Shown: positions 42,501-51,500 of the stretch, one piece after another
How positions within the stretch are numbered: the first letter of the stretch is position 1
Layout of the letters: every line of letters starts with the position of its first letter
From: Azoarcus indigens
Lineage (GTDB): Bacteria; Pseudomonadota; Gammaproteobacteria; Burkholderiales; Rhodocyclaceae
NCBI RefSeq assembly: GCF_004361735.1
Contig: NZ_SNVV01000003.1
Coordinates: 62,001-126,000, forward strand
Reading direction: 5' to 3'
Length of the DNA stretch: 64,000 bases
Program-made: the position numbers and the translations under genes
The notes under the pieces: model-generated
What the model was told of the DNA's origin: nothing
The model's database searches: none
Seen by the model: the letters and a program-made list of their open reading frames with translations, nothing else

Positions 42501-45500
42501 CCTCCACCGCGATCCACAGGTTGCCGCCGCCATCCGGGTACCAGGCCTGGTAGAGGCTGTTGCCATCCACCAGCGCCTCGTAGGCGGCGGCACGGTCGCC
42601 GGCCGCGCTGCCCAGCACCGTGCCGGAAGCCGCCTTGCCCCTGCCCTGGTCGTAGAGAGCGTCCAGCGCCGCGTCGCCCAGGCTGGTCTGGCTGCCGGCG
42701 GTATAGACGCCGTAAGGCGATTGCATGGACAGCGAACCGCCGGCCGCGAGATCGAGATCGCCGGTGCCGGTGCGCAGCACGCTGAGGGCCGGCGCCTTGG
42801 CATTCACGCCAGCGAGAACGTCGCCCTGCGGCGCGGTGATCACGCACAGGCTGGGATCGACATCGCACCAGAACAGGTCGGCCGCATCCACCACCCCGCC
42901 CACCGGGTAGCCCAGCCAGTTGCCATCGGCCCAGGTCACCGTCGGCTGCGGCGCCTGTTCGGCGCACAGGCTGGGATCGACATCGCACCAGAACAGGTCG
43001 GCCTCGCTCACCGGATCGCCCGCCGGATAGCCCATCCAGTTGCCATCGGCCCACACGATGATGTTGGCGCTGGTGTATGCGTAATCCAGGCCGTAGTGGC
43101 TGTCGGCCAGGATCATGTCGCCGGCACCCGGACGCACCTGGCGGCGGTCGGCGGCGGCGGTGTCGGCGCCGGCCACTAGGCGCAGGCTCCAGGATTGCGA
43201 ACCCTCCGGCAACATGCTGGCCAGGGCCCAGTTGCGCGCCTGCTGGCCATTGCTGTCCACCGGCCGCAGGGAGACCTGCAGCGCATCGTCGACCAGCTTG
43301 ACGTTGGTGCCGGCCGGGATGACGGCGCCGACCGGCAGAGTCAGCAGGCCCTGCTGCGTCATCGCCACCGGCAGGGCGACGCCCTTGGGCCAGTTCAGGC
43401 TGGCCAGCGTGAGCGCCACCGGCAGGCGGGTGCCCGCCCCCAGCCGCGCCCCGGACGGCAGCGTCAGCCCGCCGGCCTCGACCGCGGTGCCGGCCGCCAG
43501 CAGGGTGCTGCCATCGGCGGCCAGCACATTGGCGCCGAGCACGGTGCCGGCGGGCAGCTGCCAGGCGCTGCCCAGCGTCACCGTCTGCGGCAGCGTGGTG
43601 CCGGCCGGCAGGGTGACGTTGGCGGCGGTGATGGCGTAGTTGAGCGTCTTGCCCGCCGGGTACACCGTGCCGGCGGCCAGTTGCACGCCGGAGACCGGCA
43701 CCAGTACGTCGCCGTCGAAGGGCTGCACCCCGGGCAGCAGCACCCAGCCGGCGTCGTCCGGCGTCGTCGGCGGCGGCGCGAAGCCATCGTTGATGCTGCC
43801 GTAGATGGAGAGATCGCCGCCGGCGCGGATCGCCAGCGCGCCGACTTCTCCAGAGCCATAGGTGGAAGTGCGCGCCGTCGCCGGATTGAGGCTGGCGTAG
43901 CGGTAGCCGGAGAGGTCGAGATCGCCCTGCACCACCAGATCGCCGTCGGCGGTGGCGCTGACGATTTCCACCGCCGGCCGCAGGTGCAGGGCCGAGGCGT
44001 AGGCCGCCGTGTTCAGGCCGGCGAGCTTCACGTCCAGCAGGTTGGCGTTGTGCAGCGCGGCGTTCATGAACAGTTCGGCCTCGGCATGCTTGCCGTCCAG
44101 GTAGGCCTGGTCGATCACCTGGTAGGGCCGGCCGCTGGCCGCGGTTCCGCTGCCATAGGCGGCGTCGGCGTAGATCTGCCGGCCATAGACTGCAATGCTG
44201 CTCGCGCCCTGGATGTCGATGTTGCCGCCGGCGTCGATGGCGATGTCGCCGTAGTGGGCGGCATCCGCCGCGGTGGTGCTGCCGTCGCTGCCCAGGCGGG
44301 CGGCGTAGAGCTCCAGGGTGCCGCGGTTCTGGCCGTCGCCGCTGCTGGCGCCGGTGCCGTGGCGCAGGTCGATGCGCACGCCCCCGCCCAGGCTGAGCAG
44401 GCCCTGGCCGGCATCCAGTTCGACGATGGCGCGGTTGGGGCTGTCGATGATCTCGCCGTAGCTGTCCACCCGCAGCGCGCTGCCGTGGGTATCCAGCACC
44501 GCGCCGGCGGCCAGGGTGAGCCCGTCGCGGGCGGCCAGGCGGATGCTGCCCACGCGCTCGCCGCTCGCATCCACCGTGCCGGCCACCGTCAGGCTGCCGC
44601 GGTCCACCGACACGGTGATCTCGCCGGCGCGCAGCTCGTTGCCTATGGTGAGGTCGCCGTGCTTGAGCTGGAAGCTGCGGGCGCCGGACCAGCCGCCCTC
44701 GTTCAGCCGCCGGTTGAGGTCGGCGAAGTTGTCGCTGAGGCTGCCGTCGCCGCCGAGGTGCTGGGCATGGATCTCGATTTCGCCGGCGCGGAAGGGCAGC
44801 TCGGTGCCGCCGGCATCGTAGCGGCCGCTGGCGGTGGCGAGCAGGTTGCCCTGCAGGTCCACCGTGCCGGCGGCCTCGCCGGTGGCGCGAACGACCAGGC
44901 TGCCGGCGCTGTTGTTGAGCGCCGAGAGATCGATCAGCGAGCCCGCCGCCTGGCGGATGTCGCCGGCCGTGCTGTGCAGGATGAGGTCGCCGCCCCAACC
45001 GTAGCTGGCGGTGTCGAACATTTCGGTCTTGCGGCCGGCCAGATCCAGCACTGAGCCGTCCTCCAGCAGGATGTCGCCCTCCGCTTCCAGCGTGAGCTTG
45101 CCGCTGGGCAGCGCCACCCGGGTATCGATGCGCACGCTCTGCCCGCTCAGCGCCAGCTCGGCGCCGGAGCCGATGCCGGCCTCCGTGCCGCTGGCCACCT
45201 GCCCATCCAGCCCCTGCAGTACCAGCTCGCCGCCCGCGCGCAGGCTGTTCACCGAGCCGTCGCCGCCGGTGACCAGCGGCGTGCTGACGATGAGATTGCC
45301 GCCGCTGTAGTGGTAGCCCTCGCCCGCCACATAGCCATCCAGGCGCTGATACACCGCCAGCCCGCCGCTGTGGTTGGCGGTGAGGCGCTGGGCGGCGTTC
45401 AGCTGCACTTCGCCGAAACCCAGCACCAGCCTGTCATCACTGTCGATGCCGTTGGGCTGGGCCTGTGGCCCGTAGCCGAACTCGATCACATCCGCGTCGA

Positions 45501-48500
45501 TGCGCAGCGTACCGGCACCACTGCCGCGCCCGCCGCTCACCGGCGCCGGCGCACCGCCCGGCAGCCCGACCCAGGTCAGCGTGCCGGTGGAGATGCTGGC
45601 GGTCTGGTCCGCGGCGCCGTAGCCGTAGATGGCCGGGGCCGACAGCACCAGGTTGTCCAGCACGGAGAGGCCGGTAACCGCATCCCGGGTGTCCAGGGCG
45701 ACGTCGCCGAAGAAGTTGATGGACTCGGCGGCGGTCAGCACCAGGCGCTCCAGCGCCGGAGCGCCGTATGCCTGGTCGCCTTGCAGCAGGCGGTCGAGCA
45801 CGCCCTGGTTCAGGCTCATGCCGGCAGTGAGCGCGCCCCTGGCCGCGGCGGCGGCCAGTTCCTCCGCCGAGCCGGCATTCACGCTGCCCACCGCCAGCAC
45901 CAGGTTGCGGGTGCCGTAGCGGACCGGGTCGCCGAGTTCGAAATCGCCCTGGGCGGCGGCCAGCAGCGTGCCCTCGGAGTAGAGCTCGCTCATCGCGCCG
46001 CAAGCGGCTGCCGCCGGGCAGGCGCCCAGGAAGATGCTGCCGCTGCCGCCTTCCGCACCGAGCACGTTGAGCCAGCCATTGGAGAGCGCGAGCACGTTCG
46101 TGCTGCGCGGGCGATAGACATAGCCGTCGGTGGAGTCGTAAGCCGCCGCGCCGGCGCCCAGGGTGTTGATGCCGGCGCCGGCTTCCACCGTGATGTCGCC
46201 GTTGGCCACCAGGAACACTTCCGGCGCGCTCAGCATCGCGCCCTCGCGCAGCACCACCCCGCTCGCCTGGGTGGTGAAGTCCAGGTAGTTGCCTTCATTG
46301 TTTCCATTGGCGGTGATTGCCGGCGTGGCGATGCTGCCGCCCAGCACCAGCCTGGGCGCACCGATGGCGGCCAGATCGTCGGCGTGCAAGGTGATGCCGC
46401 TGAAGCCGGCGGTGGCCTGCGCATCCGCAGCCACGACCTCTATCGACGTGGCGGTGAAGCCGTTCACCGTCACCGCAGCGGAGCCGCCGTAACCGCCTGC
46501 CGCCGCGCTGAAATCGGCGCTGCCGGCGAAGTTCAGCGTGGTCGCGGACGAAGGCGTCAAGCCGAGGATGAGCGACTTGCCATCGGCCGGGAGAATGCCG
46601 CGGGGCACGCTGTCCAGGGCGGCCTGCTGGATGATGAAGTCGGCGTAGCTGGTTTCGTTGTACTGGGAATAGGTGCGCAGCACGGCGGCTGGCGTCAGGA
46701 TCAGCGCCTGGGCCAGTTGACTCCGGAAGGCGGTGTTGGCGGTGGCCAGCGTGCCGGCCGCGGCATAGGAGCCGTTGCGCATGGCTTGCGGCTGCATGCC
46801 GGCCGTCACCGTGGCGCCGCCGTTGAGCTCGACGCGGTAGGCGCCGGGCAGCAAGGCGTAGTCGGAAGGCAGCAGCGTATAGGTGCCGGCAGGCAGGCCG
46901 GGCACGCCGGCGGGAATGGTGATCTGCTGGCCGATCAGCGGGTCGATCGCGCCACTGCCGGCCGCGGCCGGCGCATAGCTGGAGGTGTAGCCGGGCACGA
47001 TGGCGTAGACCGGGTTGCTCGCCAGCCCCGGCAGGCTGAAGCTGCCATCGGCGTTCATGCGCACCAGTGGATTCAGGCGGGCGTCGGTGGAGCCGCCGCG
47101 GCCGGAGATGAAGCCGGCGCCCAGCAGTTCGCCGCCGCCTGAAAGATCCAGCACTGCGCCCTCGGCGACATCCAGCGCCTGCCCCACCAGGCTGATGCGC
47201 CCTTCCAGGCTGCTGCCCAGGCCGTGCAGCGCGATCTCCTCGCCGAGGTAGCTGTAGCTCACCCCATCGGCCGTACCGCCATAGGGCAATACCAGGCCGG
47301 CCGCGCTCACCGAGGTGACGCTGCCAGGCAGCAGCGCCACCTCAACGGTGCTCTCGTTGTTGTATAGGGTTCCGAGAGTCAGGGTGCCCAAAGGGGCCCT
47401 GAGCACCCCGCCCTGCTCGATCTCGGCGGCGCCCAGCGTGAGGTTGCCGAATACCGAATAGGGCAGCGCCGGCAGCGCCGCCTCATCGCCGGCACGCGAG
47501 ATGACGATGCGGCTGCCTTCCCGGTACGGGTTCTGGCCCGAAGGACCGGCGAGCCCTGCCATCACCCGAGCCTGCACGCCGGTTGCGGGATAGACCTGCG
47601 CGGCGTGCAGAAAAATGTCGCCGGCGCTCATCAGCTCGGCGTCGTAGATGCTGCCCAGGGCGGTCCCGGGCACGAAGCGGATGTCGCCCTGGCTGTTCAG
47701 CATCAGACTGGCGAAGCCGGCCCGCTCCACCGCGACCGAACTGTTGTCGGCGCTGGTGAGCACGGCACTGAGACCGGCGGTGACGCTGCCCTGGATGTCG
47801 ATCAGATCGGCGGACACGCTCAGGCTGGCGGCGGACGCCAGGGTGCTCGCACCACCGTACAAGGAAGGCCGCACATAGCTGTCCCCGGCGGCGGCAACGT
47901 CCCCCAGCCCGCCAAGCAACAGGTAGGGCGCGGACAGGGACACCGCCATCGAGGGCAGCGCCCCCTCGGCCACCACCAGCGCGCCGGAATGGATGCGCAG
48001 CTCGCCGCTCATGGCGAGATCGAGGTCGCCAGCGAAGGCCACCGTGCCATTGCTGTAGAGCGCCAGCGTGGAGAAGCCGCCGGCCTGGACCTGGTCCACC
48101 CCCAGCCGGGCATGGCCGTACTCCAGCACGGATGCATCCTCCGCCTGTTTGTTCTGCTCCAGCAGCAACTCCCTGGGCACCAGCATGGCGTCGGCCGCCG
48201 GACGCAGATAGCTGGGCGCCTCCAGCGAGACCGCCAGCCGGCCGCCGCTGGCCCCTTCCCCACCGGCCGCCGCGCGCAGGCTGCCGTCGAGGTAGATGCC
48301 TGCGGACGAAGCGATGTCTATGCTGCCGCCGGCCGAGTACAGGGTGAGCGGACCGCTGCCGGCGACATCGAAGCGGGCTTGCCCGCCGGAGGCGTCCACC
48401 ACCGCGCCCGCGTTGATCACGACGAAGGCGTCGGAGGCGGAGGCGCGGCTTTCCGACTCCAGCAACTGGCCGCCGATGACAATGCTGCCGCCATCGCCGA

Positions 48501-51500
48501 GCAGGCCATAGGCCCTGCCCTGGCTGTCGTAGGCCACATGGGCGGCGGCGGAAGCGTCCAGCACCGCCTGCTCGCCGAGCAGGACGCTGCGCGCGTGCGG
48601 CGTGCTCTGGGCGACGCTGGCGCTGTTGGCATCCGACACGGTGTTCATCGCGCCGGTGAGCGCGATGCTGCCGCTCAGTGCCCTGAGCGTTCCTTCCACC
48701 GTGAGTTGGCCACGGGCGGACAGCGCGATGGCCTCGCCCGGATCCACCTGCAGCAGCGCGCCGTGGCCGATGCTGAGCCCGCCGCCGTCGCCCACGCTGT
48801 CCTCATCCTCCGGCAGGCCGGCCGCCAGGGACAGGCTGGCACCCGCGCGCTGGGTGACCTGGCGCGCCAGCGCGTCATCCTCGTACAGCGGCGGCGTCCA
48901 TACCGTGAGCAGCCCTTCCAGGGCGCCGACCGCCGGCAAGGCGCTGGCACGCAGTACCGGCCGCAGAACTTCAAGCGTGAGCGCGTCCGGCACCACCAGG
49001 CCGTTGTGGCCACGGACCTCGTAGGCGGCGAAGCCGCTCTGGAACAAGGCGGTGCTCAGGGTGGTGGTGGGCGCGACCCGAAGGTCGCGAGCCAGCGTCG
49101 CGCCGGCAACAAGACGGGAGCCGGCAGCAAAGCTCAGGTCTTCCGTCGCCACCGTTCCGGCGGCCAGCACCGCCTGCATGGCGGATCCCAGCGGGTTGAG
49201 CGGCAGTCCGTCCGGGAAGACGTCTGCGGGAACGGACCAGCCGGCGCTGGATGCGCCATAGATTCTTAGCGTGGTAAGCACCGTACCAGCCGGGATGGTT
49301 GGCGGCCCATCAATCCAGAAGTCGTAGCTTCTCCAGTTCTTCCCGGTTGAATCCCGGATCTGCACCGATGCTATGCCGAATGACGCCGGCAGCGTCCAGT
49401 CTGCCGCCAGCGTAACTGTGGTACCGAACGCGGTGCTGCTCACATACACGTCCCGAGAGTTTGGCAGGCTCATGCCTGCCCCCAGGGTGTAAGTCGAATA
49501 GCTGTAATCCTGCGGCAGGATTTCGCCGGCGCGGACGATGAAGTCCTCGGCGGCGATCAGCTCCACCGGCACCGACTCGCCCGCCACCAGCAGCCCTTCG
49601 GTTTCCAGCAGTTCCCCGCCGACCGAGATGGCGCTGGCGGATTCGATGTCCAGCGTGCCGGCGCCATTGACGCCGTAGCCGCGCAAGGTGCCGTCCAGGG
49701 TCAGCAGCGAGCTGGCCGGGCCCAGCTCAAGGCCGGCGCCCAGCGTCACCGAGCCGCCGCGGCCGCCGCTGATGCTGCCATCGGCCTGGATGAGCGCGCC
49801 GGCGGAGACATCCACCAGGCTATCCGCCTCCAGCGTCAGATCGTGGGTGGAACGCAGGCTGACGCTGCCGCCGTTGCGGTAGGCCAGCATCGCCAGCGGC
49901 GCGCCGGCTTCGCGCAGGTCGGCGCTCAGGCCGCTGGCGTCCAGGGTGACGCCCTCGTGCAGGTGCACGCCGCCGCTGACTCCGGCAGGCACGGCGATGA
50001 CGACATCGTCCACCGGGCTGCCGCTGGTGGCGGTGTTCGGCTGGCTGAGCACGTTGCCGGCGTGGATGCTGCCGCTGCGCGCGGTGAGCCCGGCCGCCAG
50101 ATCCACCTCCGGCGCGTAAAGCACGATCTCGCCGCCAGCCGCGACCTCCAGCCCGGCGTTCACCGCGACGCTCTCCTTCGCCGCGATGCGCGCCGCGCCC
50201 AGGCCGGCAGCGCTCAGGCTGTCGCTGGCCAGCAGCAGGCGGCCTTCGCGCGCTGTTGCCACCGCGTCATCGAGCGCGATGCCGTCGGCGAGCGCTTCGG
50301 CCACGCCTAGCTCCACGACGTCCGCCACCGCGCTCAGCGCATGGCGCAGCAGCCCCTGGTCGGCGTCGTAGATCGGCAGATAGTTGCCGACGATGAGCTG
50401 CCCCGCGCGCGCCACCGCCGTCTGCGACTGGTAATAGCCATCCAGCCCGGCCTGGGCCGCACTGGTCTGCGCCGAGCCCTGGTAGACGTCGCCGCGGATG
50501 TCGCCTTCGAGCACCGCGCTGCGGGTAGCGACCACCAGCTTGCCGGCGTCGCGGCCCACGGTGTAGCCGTTCTCCAGCCGCGACTTCGGCGCGATCAGCG
50601 GGTTGTAGTAGTAGTCGGTCACCCCCCAGCGCTCGCTGCTGTCTTCGTAGCCGCGGTAGAGGCCGGTGTAGCGCACATCGGCCGGCGCGCGGGAAACCTC
50701 GTAGAGCACGCCGTCGGCGCCCTTGAGCCAGCTCATGTTGATGAGGCCGGTGGCCACGTCCAGCGTGCCACCGGAGAGGTTCACCTCCGAGCCGGCGCGG
50801 GTCACCAGATCGCCGCCGGTGACGGTGACGATGCCGCCCTGCGCCATCCATTCGCCCACGGTGTGGCCGCTGGTGGCGAGATAGCCGCTGACCTCCAGCA
50901 GGCCGCCGGCGGTATACCAACGGTCAGTCTCGTAGCCGTTGGTGCCTGCCGGCACGTAGACCAGGCTGCGCCTGTCCACCCAGACCTCGGTGCTGTTGAG
51001 GCTGCCCGCCTCGCGGTTCACCGGCGAGTCGCGCTGCTCGTTGCCCTGGATGTCCACCACCAGGTTGTTGGAGGCCATGGAGACCTGCACGCCGACGGCG
51101 CCGGAAACGTCGATACGCGCGCCGTCCTCGACCAGGCTGCGGCTGGCGGCGGTGAGCGCCACCTGACCGCCGGTGGCCAGGGTCAGCGAGTCGCCCTCGA
51201 ACGCCACCGTGCCGCCGCTGACGATCTCGATGCGCGACAGGTCGGCTCGGTCGGCAATCGTGCTGAGATTATCGAAATTGCCGGTGGCCAGCGGATTCAC
51301 GCTGCCATCCAGCGCCTCCAGGGCGGCGTCGCGCTGGCTGTCGAGCGCGTTGCTGGTCGAGGCCTCCAGCAGCACGGTGGTGGTGCTGCCCTCGCCCAGG
51401 GTGACGCTGCCGCTGGCATCGCTCAGCCGGGTGGACAGGTGGATGCTGCCGCGCGCGGCGGTGGCGGTGGTGGCGACCAGCACGCCGTCCTGCACCACTT

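Noticed and set aside
41303-44998. 1231-codon minus-strand frame inside exoprotein B in another frame
   Set aside because: Arg/Gly/His-rich off-frame reading of the giant gene; no start context.
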